From: Dioscorea cayenensis subsp. rotundata
Taxonomy: Eukaryota; Streptophyta; Magnoliopsida; Dioscoreales; Dioscoreaceae
DNA length: 64,000 bases
NCBI RefSeq assembly: GCF_009730915.1
Contig: NC_052482.1
Location: forward strand, 19,064,345 to 19,128,344
Direction of reading: 5' to 3'
The position numbers and the translations under genes were made by a program. The notes under the pieces are model-generated. The model was given only the letters and a program-made list of their open reading frames with translations. It was not told the origin of the DNA and did no database searches. Shown one piece after another: positions 22,536-34,860 of the stretch (position 1 is its first letter; every line of letters starts with the position of its first letter).

Positions 22536-25475
22536 TCAACTTATTTCAGCACATATGCTGCTTCCTTGAGAACAACTGACTAACTCTAGTATGTTCACCA
22601 CTTCGCTCATTTCGGGTCGGTTAGATGGTACTTGAGAAGTGCATATCAAGCCTAATTTGATCACTGGAACCATCTCCTCCGCCGGAATACATCCCTGGAG
22701 TTTCCCGTCGACAAATTCATCTGCTTTCCCTTCCTCCATTGCCTCCCTCATTACATCACAGAGCACGACAACATCATCCTCCATGTACTCTACCGGTCGT
22801 CTCCCTGTCATGATTTCCAGTATCAGTACGCCGAATGCATAAACATCGCACTTCTCAGTGATTTTGACTGATCGACAAGCGAATTCGGGCGCCATATATC
22901 CTAATGCACTCTGAATTTTGCTGCTAATCACGTATCTGTCCAGCATTGGTAACAATTTGGCCAATCCATAGTCCCCAACCTTCGGCACACCGGTGCCATC
23001 TATCAACACATTGCTCGATTTCAGATTGTAATGGATAATGTTCAGCTGATGAAGGTGAGCTAAACTCCTCGCAATGCCAAGAATTATATTGAGCCTTTCT
23101 CTCCATGAGAGTGTGTTTGATGCTGAATTTTCATGGAGGTGTTTGTATAAACTTCCACCAGACAGGAACTCATATATGAGAAGCTGCAAAGATGAAGTCC
23201 AGTAGTAGCCTTCAAGAGCAACAAGATTCGGGTGTCTAATCTTCGCAAGCTTCTTAATAACTTTCTCGAATTCATCTTGTGATTTCACCATGCTTGATAC
23301 TGTTAGCTTCTTGATCGCTACCGGTCTCCCATCTTTAAGAGTCGTCTTGTAGACAGTACCAAAACCACCACGACCAAGCTCACAGTCCTTGTTCAGGACT
23401 GCATGAGCACCGGCACTGAATTCAGGTTCCCCAGAGAACATGACAAGCTTGCCAGAGTTGGCTTCTGTGGTTTCCGACCGGCTGACATTATCATCAAAGA
23501 GAGCCAATGCAGCAGCAGAGTGAGGGGCCATTGACCGAACTCGAAGATTCAAGACTGTAATGCCAATGACACCAATGGCAATAACTGCAGCAGCACCAAT
23601 GGCGATGAGTGTTGAGATACTTAGAATGGTCTTCTTGTGTCCAAGGAACTCCGGTGAGGCTTTATGACTAGAATTATTAGGAGACGATGAGTTTGGATTG
23701 AGAACAATGGGCTTCGGGAGGACAGCAGGACAGGTGCGATGAACTGCAGAGCCACAAAGGCTGGGGTTATCGGATAAAGAGGATGCAGGGATGGTGTCAA
23801 AGAAGTGACCGGTGGGGACTGGGCCAGAGAAGAGATTGTGAGAGATGTTGAATGAATGGAGATGAGGAAGATCTGAGAGTTGCTTAGGAAGTGTTCCAGA
23901 GAACTTGTTATGGGAGATGTCTATGGTTTGCAGATTCATGGAATTTGCTAAGGTTGGAGGCAATGAACCAGTGAGGTTGTTTTGTGAGAGATTTCTAAAC
24001 AAACATAAAGATTCAAAATTTCAGAAATAAATAAAAGAATAACAATCAAAATGAAACAAAAACAATTTGAAGAACAAGATATGGACTTACAGTGATTTCA
24101 GAGAGATTAATTTGCCAATCTCTGAAGGGATGCTCCCATTGAGAAGATTATGGCTAAAATCAATGATTTCCAATGATCTCAAGTCGCCAATGTTTGCATG
24201 AATATGACCAGAGAAAGAATTGTGAGAAAGATTCAATGACTGCACACTCTGAATGCTTGAGATATCATCAGGAATGACACCAGAGAAAGCATTTCCAGAC
24301 AAATCCAAGACTGTGATTGTGGAATGATTCATCTTGGGAATTCTTAAAGAATCACTGAGTTTGTTCTCTGATATCAAAACTCTCTGCAACGTGGATTGGA
24401 AAAGCCATGAAGGGATTCCACCGGTGAATGAATTCCTACTGAAATCCACATCTGATAAGCTCTTGCAAGCTGCCATTGATTCCGGCAAGCTCCCAGTGAA
24501 GTTATTACCAGAAAGCTTCACCTCTTTCAATGCTGTGAGCTCGCTGATAGAATCTGGGACCTCGCCGGAGAATTTATTGTCAGATAAATCAAGAAACTGA
24601 AGCCTTATCAGCTCTCCAATCCAATGAGGAACTTCAACGGCGAAAGAGTTGGAGCCCAAGCTTAGATATTGGCACATGGATAGCCTCTGCATGGACACTG
24701 GGAGTTCACCGGAGAAGGAATTCCGGCCAAGGTCGAGACTTTTTAGTAGTAAACAAGCGCCAATGTCCTCCGGCAAGACGCCGGAGAGCCGGTTTCCTCT
24801 CAAGCTAATGGTTCTCAGATTGAACATTCGGTGAACTCCAGTGGGGACCTCGCCGGAGAACAAATTATCTGACAAATCAAGCATCCGAAGAGCATTCAAA
24901 TCCCAAAGCCCGGAGGGCAAAGCGCCAGAAAGCTGATTTGACGAGAGATTCATTGCCGCCAAGGTCGAGCAAGACCCAACATTGGCCGGAATCTCGCCGG
25001 AGAAGGCATTGTTGGCCAGAGAAAGGGTACGAAGCGACCTACATTGTGAGAAGAAGCCATCAGGAATAGGCCCCGAGAGGGAGTTCTCGCTGAGATCAAG
25101 AGTGCGGAGGCTCTCGAGGCGGAGAATCTCCGGCGAGAGAGGACCGGAGAAGTTGTTCCTGGAGAGGGAGAGCTTCCTGAGGGATCTAAGGCGGAGAAGA
25201 CCACGGACGCCGATCTTCCCGGAGAGGGAGAAGCCGGAGAGGGAGAGTTCGGAGACGAGGCTGGTCTTGGGGTCGCATAGCACGCCAGGCCAGCGACAGG
25301 GGGCATCATCGTCCTCGTTCCATGCGAGGAGCTTGGAGCTCGGGTCTTGGAGGTCGGCCTTGAAAACAATGAGGCCGAGAACGTCGTCGTTGAGGCCAGG
25401 CTCGGAGGAGAAAGCGAAGAAGGGGAGGAGGAGAAGGATGAGGAGGAGGAGCGAAGAGAGTGAAAAAGACGACAT
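22536..25475 (-). CDS. LRR receptor-like kinase of the IRK/PXC2 clade, atypical catalytic loop; two exons
   Basis: A plasma-membrane receptor-like kinase of LRR type, closest in my reading to Arabidopsis IRK (At3g56370) and PXC2 (At5g01890), which act in root and vascular cell division control. Exon 1 is 25475-24091; the intron 24090-23995 is GT-AG; exon 2 is 23994-22536. This gives 947 residues in one clean frame. Order: signal peptide (1-24), LRRNT ending in PCRWPGVLCDP, about 20 LRRs to residue 530, then CGSAVHRTCP and KPIVLNPNSS. The transmembrane segment is at 584-607 (ISTLIAIGAAAVIAIGV) and the kinase domain spans about 665-930. The glycine loop GRGGFG (669-674) and lysine in VAIKK (690) are present. 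HRD is replaced by HYN (783-785), so the catalytic aspartate is missing, and DFG is DYG (803-805). The HYN change is known in this clade. It therefore probably signals with little or no phosphotransfer. No frame damage, unlike its neighbours. Confidence 0.9.
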
Positions 25476-25704
25476 CTTGGAAGGGTTTCGATGGAGAGAG
25501 CTCTAGAGTTCCGCCATTAAAGATGGAGCTTTTAGAGCAAGCTCGCCATTAGCGAAGAGCTGCGAAGGTACACGAATCTCGAGGCAAAGAAAACGAATCT
25601 CAAGGCAATTTTAGTGAACGAGGTTGGAGTTTTGAGGGTTTAAGACGAGAAGCGAGATCCTCGGAGGTATTTATTGGGATGCTGGAAAGGGTCCCACATG
25701 GTGA

Positions 25705-25710
25705 CACGTG
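25705..25710. promoter_or_regulatory. G-box CACGTG upstream of the LRR kinase gene
   Basis: CACGTG in gacacgtggaaa, about 230 bp upstream of the start codon at 25475. A second CACGTG lies at 25857-25862 in aacacgtggcag. Paired G-boxes bind bZIP or bHLH factors; a role here is inferred from position only. Confidence 0.4.
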
Positions 25711-25856
25711 GAAATGTTTGGATGGGTAAAATGACATGAATGGGCTGCGTTTGGATCTCTTTTTTAGGGGTAGTTTGGGGAATTTAAAGGGGTAGTAAAT
25801 GAGATTTAATGAGGTCGTTGCTTTTGGACTTGAAGTAGTCGGGTAGGTTGCGTTAA

Positions 25857-25862
25857 CACGTG
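25857..25862. promoter_or_regulatory. Second G-box CACGTG upstream of the LRR kinase gene
   Basis: CACGTG with flanks aacacgtggcag, an ABRE-like context, about 150 bp further upstream than the first. Function inferred. Confidence 0.4.
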
Positions 25863-26009
25863 GCAGTGGATGCATTTAATTTAAAGCTGAACCTTTGCTT
25901 TTTATTTATTTATAATTTATTTGATTTTTTAAAATATCTTTTTCGAAGTCTCTGAGACTGAGCACTTATTTATTTATTTCTGAATAAAAACAAATGATCT
26001 AGTGTAAGT

Positions 26010-26612
26010 ATCAGGGAAAATGAATTATAGTTTAATGAAAGTTTCAAAAACATTAGGGACAAACCCTTATGTTTGAATTTAGCAGATAATTCTTTTTTTT
26101 TTTTAACTGTTTATTTTTCTTACTCCATCCATTCCTTCTTATAGGTTACAAATCAATGTTTTTTTATCTGTTATTTTTTATTTATTATTTTTATTCTAAA
26201 TTACTCTTAACACTTTATTCAATTTTCTACCTGAAATTAAATATGAGAGAGAAATGTGAATATATAAATTATGGGTAATTTTGGAAAGATAATCTTTTTT
26301 TATAAAATTTTGTGAAATAACTAGATTTCTTGGTATGTGAAATTTGGTTAACCATAACAGATAAAAAGAAATGGAGGAAGTTAATTTATTTTATCTTACA
26401 AATGTATAGTTTTTATTTAACATTGCTTGTTTTCATATAACCACATAAGTTTTTACGTGCCTTTTCGTTTAATATTTGATCTTTCCGTTTAATATATGAT
26501 ATTTTTGTTTAATATTATGTGTTTTCGTTTAAAAAAAAATTGAGACAGAAAGATAGAAAAATACAATGTCAGAAAAAATGACTTTTTAAGAATACCTAAA
26601 TTTGACACGACA
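26010..26612. mobile_element. Dispersed repeat copy 1 (unknown family) with a MITE inserted in it
   Basis: The left part (gaattatagtttaatgaaag, cagataattc) and right part (short units around cgtttaatat, then tgtcagaaaa) match the reverse complement of 58240-58715 in the same order. Between them a Stowaway MITE interrupts the homology. The right part is built of degenerate units of about 23 bp centred on ttaaacggaaacacataat (complement). No coding capacity and no clear terminal inverted repeat. The class is unknown; a non-autonomous DNA element is one possibility. Confidence 0.65.
26123..26381. mobile_element. Stowaway-type MITE, copy 3, nested in a dispersed repeat
   Basis: Left end ctccatccattccttctt, right end aaaaagaaatggaggaag, with TA before the left end (26121-26122). 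The interior matches copies 1 and 2 (for example tatgagagagaaatgtgaat). It interrupts the repeat 26010-26612, so it inserted after that repeat. Confidence 0.8.
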
Positions 26613-27457
26613 ATACGTGAATAAATGAAACTTGGAAGAATTTTTAGGGCATTTCCAGTAAAAATTATTGTAGTGCAATATACATTTTGTTCTTAAAAAT
26701 AGAACTTTCAATAATTTTTTTTTTTTTACAAAATGTGAAAAAAAGGACATTTCATGTATGCAAAAGGCCAAGTGTAAGGATCAGTACCCGAGCACCGCAC
26801 GGTGGATCGTTGGTGCGATTGGACCGGGAGGACAGTGACACCAAATACTATTGGGTTACAAACCATTTGGTAAATTTCTTCTATAAATAAGGCTTTTAGA
26901 TAGATTGCTTTGTTTTCCAAACTAATTCAACGAAATGAGTAACTTTTTAAGAGGAAATGAATAAATTTATTGAAATGAGTATTTTGAAAATAAAAATATT
27001 GATTCATAAACAAGTAAAAGAATAATAATTATAAATAACCTATGACAAACTATAAAGCCGGTTGAATGCATGAAAAATATGCAATGTATGATGTTCACAG
27101 TTTATAATTATTGATGCTTTTAACAGTGAAATAATAATAACAATAAGAAGCATGATCTCTTCAAACATAAACAAAAATCATGGCAATTGATAAGTGATTA
27201 CTAAGCACTCCAATTAGCATAGTTTTCAATGTCACTGGTCTCAACACTGTTTACTTTATATTAAATAAGAGAAGTTAAACAAAAGAAGTGCTTGAACTAG
27301 TTATGAGCCAGCTAAAAAGCAAGTAATACAAAGAGGATGGCACTGATGAGCTCCAAAGTTTACATACATGAGAGCTTTATATCCATACCACCCCTTCATG
27401 ATTTTACCAGACATATAATTTAGCACTCTTGATTGTTTTTTCAAGAAACATATTCAC
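26613..27457. other. Intergenic DNA downstream of the sorting receptor gene
   Basis: Mostly AT-rich. A short GC-richer patch at about 26775-26850 (gcacggtggatcgttggtgc) stands out and resembles part of the GC-rich patch near 61.67 kb. The 3' UTR of the gene ending at 27458 must lie in the upper part. No gene seen. Confidence 0.5.
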
Positions 27458-30400
27458 TCAAATTTCACCATGATGACTATGGTGATTCGGAATTTCTTGA
27501 TTGTCCAATGGCATGTACTGAGCCATGATCGCGCGGATCTCCGAGTCCATGTAACTCTGGAAGGCCGAAGAATGAGAAAGAATATAATTTAATTGAAGTT
27601 GCAAAGAAAAGACGTCGAAGATGCATACCCGAATTCTATATTTGTAGATCGCATAGGCTCCAACTCCCTGCAATACATAGGCCTAAAAAAAGATAACCCA
27701 CAAGAAGCTCCAGCCGACCTCTGTTGTCGCCTTCTTACCTGCAGACAGATTTACCGAAAATATAGCTTTGTTAAGAATGTAAATGCATTATAAGGAAAAC
27801 ACACAAAATAGTGGTACAATCGAAAAATATACGCACTTATACAAGTATCATGCTCTTTCATGTATAACAGATCGCCACGGCAATTGCATTCGTAACTACC
27901 CCATGTATTCTTGCATTTGCACCCTGAACACTGACATGCGGTTCTCTCTTTGCATTCATCGATATCTAAGACCACCTTACTGTTAGAACATTGTGTAAAC
28001 AACTATGAATCAAAGATAACCAAATGTAGGTTGAAGTACCTTCGCATGAATCAATGCCATCACCCTTAAAACCAGGAGGGCATTTGCATCCCTGGACATG
28101 GTTTTCCTGTGAGGCAAATATCAAGTTGCTTATGCTCTAAAGAGAATGACATTTTTATGTTTAATGTTTTCTCCATCAATGGATTCACTTACTAAACAGG
28201 CAGAAAATGTGCTTCCATGTTTGGTATGCTTCCAACATCCGCCATTGTTAATTTCACATCTTCCGGTTCCGGATGCTATAAAAGAGATAATGTTTGCAAA
28301 TGTACTTTGGTTATTTCACAAATAAACAACAGGAATATCACAAATATAATAGGAAAACACAAACACTGGAGCTGCTGACCAATGGAGAAAAGTTCCTATA
28401 AAAAACACCTCCAGAGGGGCCTTGATTAGAAAGTGACGGCTTCTTCTCGAGGGACTGTAAGTGACAATAGAGAACAGCCCCCTTTTTTTTAACTTGCTAT
28501 CTCGAACAAAAACGATCATACATGATTTTCGGAATGGTATTCGACAAGTTGAAATGAGATGAATTTTAGCCTTTAGGTTAAGTGGGTAATGGGCTCAAAA
28601 TTTGTGGGTTATACAGGTGATGCCAACTAATTCAGAAACAGATATTTCCACACTTTCACAAGAAATCAAAATATAAAAATTTAAAGGCAGGTCTTGTATG
28701 GACTGCAGGTTGTTGCTTGGTGTTAAAACTCATTAAATTAGCCTTTGATTGATACCATGGTCTTCGTTTGTGGTGCAATGATCAATATAACAGACAAAGA
28801 AGCACTACTAGAATCCAAGGAAGTTATGCTTACTAAATGGAGAGTTTATGGAAAGAAGAACCAAAAAGCATTTAAAACCAATTAACAAAAAGACAGCAAA
28901 CCTGGGGTTATGCATCATATTTTTTTAAAGTGGAACTTGAGAACTTCTACAAAGTAGGACTCTATTATGGATTTCTGGCCAAATTCTTATCTCCCTGTCT
29001 GAGTTCTAGTTATGGTATAAATCTGTTTCTAAATCTACCACATAAACTTCAAGGACAAAATATGCACCTTCACAATGCGTATACCCATCTCCAACAAACT
29101 TGACACCTCGAACAATAGGGCACTCGCACACTCTTCCACGGAAAGTATCCTGTCATAGGGTGGATGGTGGGTTTTATGATAAGAGTATGAAAAGGAATAT
29201 GATCTCAAATGTTGGTCATAACAATCGAAAGAAATCCACCTTGCATGCAGTGGCATTAGCAACCTTATCTTCCCAGCATCCACCATTCCGTTCCAAGCAC
29301 TCATTTGTTTCTATTTCTAAAAGCCAGAATCATAAACCGAAAAATGCTGCAGTTAATTCCAAAACAAACTCCATAATAAATGCCACAGTAGACAAGCAAA
29401 GAATGAGAAAAGTAGCTCTGCAGCAAACTGACCTTCACTCAAACAAACACCTGGTTCAGTAGTCTCCTTGAAGCCTGCACAAATAGCCTTGAGCACAGCA
29501 CCTTTATCCAGTTTACCTGTAGATACATACCATAAAACCATGAAAAATGCTCCACCGAACTTATAATAAACTTTGAGTATGACATATTGGAAGTGAGATG
29601 CATACCTCTGTACTGTCGGTTGTTGATGACAAGAGTTGGCAAGATGGTCACATCACCGCGAGAATTTTTCCCAATCTAAGAACATGAAATTGTTGATTTG
29701 AAAGATATATAGCAAGAATGGGTATTCATAAAGAAAAAGAGCCTATGAGATAAGCAAAGTTTCAAAATTTCAATTCACCTGCGCATCTTGTTCAGCCTTG
29801 AGAACAGGATTTTCTACATCCACATTAGGATCTCCGATACATTTATCTATCTCTTTTAGATCTAGGCCTGTCAAAACTCATCAAAGACCATAAGCAAGCC
29901 TTCGCCTTTGAAAAAAATTAATAAGCATGATAAAAAAAAATAGTAATAAATGCAGAAGATCCATAACAAACTTACCCAATGACTTGATAACATCATCAGC
30001 ACACTCTTTAGTATACTTCTTTTCCTTCATTGGGCATCTAATTGAAAAATCTGTCACATAATCCCACCAAAGCCATGGCTTCCTACTTTCATTGGCAACC
30101 TTAAACACGCAGACCTGCCGTAAGTTTTGGACTACAACATCTTTCCCATCATATCCTTTGCTAAAGTCTTGTTCAGGATCAGGAGCACAGTAACGCCCAT
30201 GATTAATGCACTGTGATTTGCACTGCTTGCTCAAGATAAAAGCTTCAGGACAATACCAAGTAATGTAATGTGGTGTGAATTGGGTATAGCCCTTTTCTCA
30301 AGTATTTGCGCAGCTCCTTTGAAGTTCTTCACAAATTCCTCTTTGACTGTCACATTTGGGGCCACATTCATCATTGCTGTTAGTCCAGAACTCAGTACCA

Positions 30401-31599
30401 CTACGATCATCCGGATGGGGTAGTGACTCCCTCCAATCCAGGTTTACATTAACCATCTCGCCCTCTGTAAGAGCTTTCTTCAGACTATCCCCGAGGGCTT
30501 TACTTATAAGTACTGACGGAATGGTAATGCTCTGTAGATAATCAGGTTCACCCTTATCTTCCTCAGGTGTGTCCATAGTTAACAAAGGTTCTACCTTATC
30601 ATCGGCAACAAGAATGGCAGCAGCCCCAGCATTTTGTGCATTCCAAGCCTTTTGCAGTGAAAAAAGCAATCTGCCCAACATTAGAAAAGATTGATCAGAA
30701 GTCCGGAGCGCACAGAAGGTCTGTTATATAATCAATACTGGGTTTGATCAAATTTCCATATCATTTACCAAGTAATATACTACATGATGACGGCATGACC
30801 AAAATACTTTATAACAACAACAATAACACACTGCCAGTTCAAAGACAGTGAAAGTATTAACCTCCCAATTAAATTTACTTAAGATTTATAACATTTCAAA
30901 GTGAACACAATCATCGACGCTGAACAAGATGCAAGAACCACCAACATTAGGTAGCTGGAGTGAAGCAAGGATTTGAGTTCTAAACACTCCTACTGAGGAA
31001 ATTGTACCTAAATAATGACTTAGGCATAAAACAATTTAGATACAGATCAGCAAACCAAAAAAGATCACTTAAAAAGATAAAAACCCAGCAGCTTCAGAAA
31101 TCAGATAAAAAGTGACAGCAATTTTTACAGTATCAAGTGGAATGCAAACAAATCACCCTCAAGCCTGCAACCAAAATTGTAAACATCTTAATGATCAAGC
31201 AAATAGAAAGATCATCACCTCGTGCAAATAGATTAAAACACCAAAATTTCAATCAAAATAGAATCCTGATAAAAATCTAATAAGATAACAAAGGCAAGAT
31301 CTTTCACCTCCTCTGTCAACAAGAAGGAAGGTGGGGAATCCTCCTGGCTTGGACTTGAATGAGATATCAAACTCATCAAAACTCTTGCAGGCCTTCTTAT
31401 TTGCCTTTGGATAAACAGCAATGCCCACCATTGTTCCACCATACTGAGGAACACCGAAATTCCCAATGGCACACTCATAAACACCCTTCAGTGATTCAGG
31501 TGAGGTCACCTTCAAGCTGTTCTTCTCCACTAAAAATTTCCCCAAACTGGAATCCCAAAGCAACAGAACCCAGATAACAAACCACAGCTTCTCTCTCAT
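27458..31599 (-). CDS. VSR: Vacuolar sorting receptor (BP-80/VSR type), 12 exons
   Basis: A type I membrane receptor that carries proteins with vacuolar sorting signals from Golgi/TGN compartments towards the vacuole. Exons (minus order): 31599-31308, 30670-29976, 29867-29779, 29675-29606, 29516-29433, 29316-29240, 29149-29068, 28275-28193, 28106-28040, 27965-27837, 27738-27629, 27556-27458, all GT-AG with consistent phases. The sum gives about 625 residues, the usual VSR length. Visible in order: signal peptide ([20 protein letters not shown]), PA domain ([18 protein letters not shown]), the central cysteine-rich region ([16 protein letters not shown]), and EGF-like repeats ([18 protein letters not shown], and a calcium-binding [13 protein letters not shown]). 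A transmembrane segment is followed by the cytosolic tail with the sorting motif YMPL. Frame breaks lie in runs: A6 30660-30665, CC 30338-30339, CCC 30290-30292, A7 27685-27691 and CCC 27666-27668 (plus strand). Which VSR class it belongs to cannot be settled by reading. Confidence 0.92.
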
Positions 31600-31739
31600 C
31601 CTTGCTCCAAATTCCTAAACACAACATTAAAACCAGTGAAAAATCCCAACTTTTAGGGAAATCCAACTGAAAGAGCTTAAAAAATCCATAAATAAACAAC
31701 TGAAATTCTCCAAAACCATCAAATTTAAAAGAAAACATT

Positions 31740-32915
31740 AAAAAAAAAGTTCACATTGATCTCAGTATATGCACCTCTGAATCAAACCAATACACCGAAA
31801 TTGATTAGAAAATGGAAAACAAATACAGAGGAGTGATAATAAGCTTGAAAAAGGAATTAATTTGAGGAAAATCTAGTTGGACATTCCCAAATTGTTTAGG
31901 GTTTGTGGATAGAGTGAAGGGGGAGTGAGAGGAGAGCGTTGGATGCTTTTCAGTGTGAGATTATGATAATGGCCTTAAATGTTAAAATGTTTGTCACGTG
32001 TTATAATTTCGGCAGTGTTTGTCTCTTGATAAATCTATCATTTTCTTTTTCTTTTTCTTTTTCTTTTTTAATATTTTTTATTTTTTTATTTTTTTATTTT
32101 GATCTCTCATATAATTATATTGTTAATTTGTGGATGATAAATATTAGATGCTTGTTTTATAATTTCTATTTTGGTTGTTTTGGCAAATTTATTTTTGGAT
32201 TATGTTAATTTTTATTATATATCCTAAAATTAAAAACCGATCATTTTCATAATATCTTGAAAGAAAGTCATGACTGAAAGTCGAAGCATATCGGAATTAT
32301 TATTAAGGATTTTATTATGATAAAGTATGTTGGATATTATTGAAGTATGATATTTATTTATTTTATTTTGAAAGTTATAAAAAGAACCAGCTATTTTGTT
32401 CAAAACTGATACTAATGACCAAAATAAATCTTTCTCGTGATTTGGATATACATGGAGAGAATTTGACCACTAATCTGGAGACAGACATTTGTTGTCATTA
32501 TAAAAATAATGAAAACAGTTTGTTTTTATATTTGTTTTGCAAATTGACACATCATATTGAAGGAAAAACATTACATCAAATCCCTTACAAATGGCGATGG
32601 TTAGATTTGTGGTTAATTTATTAATATGATGGGATTGATTAAGGAGAAAATCTTATAAGTCTATCTCACCCTAATAATTGAGTGTAGAGAAGATGATTAT
32701 AATTGAATTAATAAATGCAATCTAAAATTGATATTTTCACCATTCAATCAAATAGCATTGACTTTTTGCATACAATTTAATACTTGTATTTTTCCTATGA
32801 ATATACTTCATATTCAGAAGCCATTTGAAATTTGGTATTTTTTTAGCACAACTTTTGTTCTCTATTCTTTTCAATAGATTAAATTAAAAGTTAATATTAT
32901 ATATAGTAAATCAGT
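31740..32915. other. Upstream region of the sorting receptor gene, AT-rich
   Basis: Holds the presumed 5' leader and promoter of the minus-strand receptor gene (up to about 31920), then AT-rich DNA with a ctttttctttttctttttc run near 32040-32066. Open frames here show no family resemblance. Confidence 0.5.
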
Positions 32916-33329
32916 GATTCGAATATATATATATATATAATTAGGCATTTTAAAATAGTCTTTGAATTTTTGCATTAAGTTATCAAAGCTACATATTATT
33001 ATTATTATTATTATTAAATAATAAGCGATAAACATCTATTTTTATGAATATAAATAATATTAAAAGCCCGGATATATATATATATATATATATAATTAGG
33101 GATTTTAAAATAGTCTTTGAATTTTTGCATTAAGTTATCAAAGCTACATATTATTATTATCATTTTCAAATAATAGACGATAACCATATATTTTTATGAA
33201 TATAAATAATATTAAACAGTACTGAAGCCCGAATATATATATATATTATTATTATTTTTAAATAATAATAGATAAATATCTATTTTTATGAATATAAATA
33301 ATATTAAACAGTATTGAAATCCGGATATA
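32916..33329 (+). repeat. Tandem repeat, unit about 155 bp, two full copies and one partial
   Basis: Units share the order TA-microsatellite, tagtctttgaatttttgcat, att/tta run, ctatttttatgaatataaat, aatattaaa and cccggatatat or a variant. Copies start near 32916 and 33070. A third from about 33230 lacks the tagtctttgaatt part and keeps the rest. The period between the two full units is 155 bp. Confidence 0.85.
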
Positions 33330-34860
33330 TAATATATGCATAATATAATAATAATAATTTTTAGTATTATTATTAGTATTATTTTATAAGATGCGGGGAA
33401 TGGGATGGGAAAAAAACAAGTGTGGTGGAGAGGGACGGCTAATAATGTCACATGCCAGGATGGAGAACGGGGGTAGTTGCCACGACTACTGTCCACTAAT
33501 GTAGTGACACGTGCAAAAGTAGCCAATAGGAACATGGCACGTAGAATGATCTTAAAAGAAAGATTGCATTTGATTTGATCATAGGAAAGTGATTGTCACC
33601 CAAAGCCAAAACCTCATCACTAATTTATCTGTTTAGCAAACAAGGCAGAAGCTTGATTTTGTGATTTATATTTTAAAAAAAAATTGACTGTGAGTTAATA
33701 GCACCCTTGTATGTCTGCTCAATGTTTCAATAAATTTAGATTAGTTACATTTTAAGAAATAGAGTTAATTATTTTATTATTTATTTATTTATTTATTGAC
33801 AATGTAGATAAATCATAAATTAATCATGTATTTAAGACTAAGTCAAACCTTTCCATCTCCTGTCATACATCATATGTTTTAATTTCTTGTTTATTATTGT
33901 GGTATCATGATCCGTTTATTTCATTTATTTATTAATGAGTCAAAAATTTACGCCATAAATCAAATTATGTATTTTACCAACACAACACATGGTTATTCAG
34001 GGCAACTTAATCTATTTTATATGAATTTGACTACTAAAAGTAAATATGATTATTAAAATCTAAATGAATATTCCAGAGTTTTTTTACCCATGAATTCCAT
34101 TTAGTAAATAAAAAACATTATCGGTAAATACTTGTAAATCATCTCCAATTTTCAACCTTCGCAGAAAAGGCCTGAACATTTACAAAATATTATTATAAAA
34201 ATGAAAATTATGGCTACAGAAGAGAAGAAGTTTAGAGGTAGTATAAATCAAGTCATGCTTTACTAATACTAATCATGCTTAAAATTTAGAACATAAAAGA
34301 GAGTACAACTAAAAATTACATAAAAGTTGTGTATGAATGGAAAATTAGGCATAGTCTAGCAGGTGTTTTGAGGGTTTCAAGTTTGAACTCCACAACACAC
34401 AAAAACATAAACTATTGTGTGGAAGGTTTGTATAATTTGTACATTTTTTTTTAAAGTTGCATGATATGAAAATTTGTCTTTAGGAAAGTCTGCATAATCA
34501 CCATGCTCATCTATGCCTACTAAATCCTTCCTGGAAAGCACTTGTCATTTATTGGAAAAAAAAATTGCTTATGGATGGCACCACACAGAAAATTAGGAAC
34601 ACAAAAAGCATCATATATATTTGATGTTTTAAAAAATAGGCCTGCCAAAAATCCAACTACTTAGGTACATACACAAGTGTGCTACGTATCTAAGTATGGG
34701 ATGGTTGAAATTCCACAAATTATATATGTTTGAAATTAAATATTGTATATATTTCAAACATCTTATTCTATCTTCATTCTTACTTTTCTCACGTTTTTGT
34801 TTACATTCTCCTTTAAAGAGATTTAAAATTGTGGGGCAGGGATGACTGAAAGTATGAAAC
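33330..34860. other. Intergenic DNA, no gene seen
   Basis: AT-rich apart from a less AT-rich stretch at about 33390-33560 that contains gacacgtgc. No protein or RNA gene is supported. It ends where the copia-like element begins. Confidence 0.55.

Noticed and set aside
24982-25506. 174-codon open frame antisense to the LRR kinase
   Set aside because: It is the complement of the leucine-rich repeat region, whose codon pattern keeps antisense frames open. No family resemblance.
28316-28519. Open frame in the sorting receptor intron
   Set aside because: Lies wholly within an intron between two well-supported exons and has no family resemblance.
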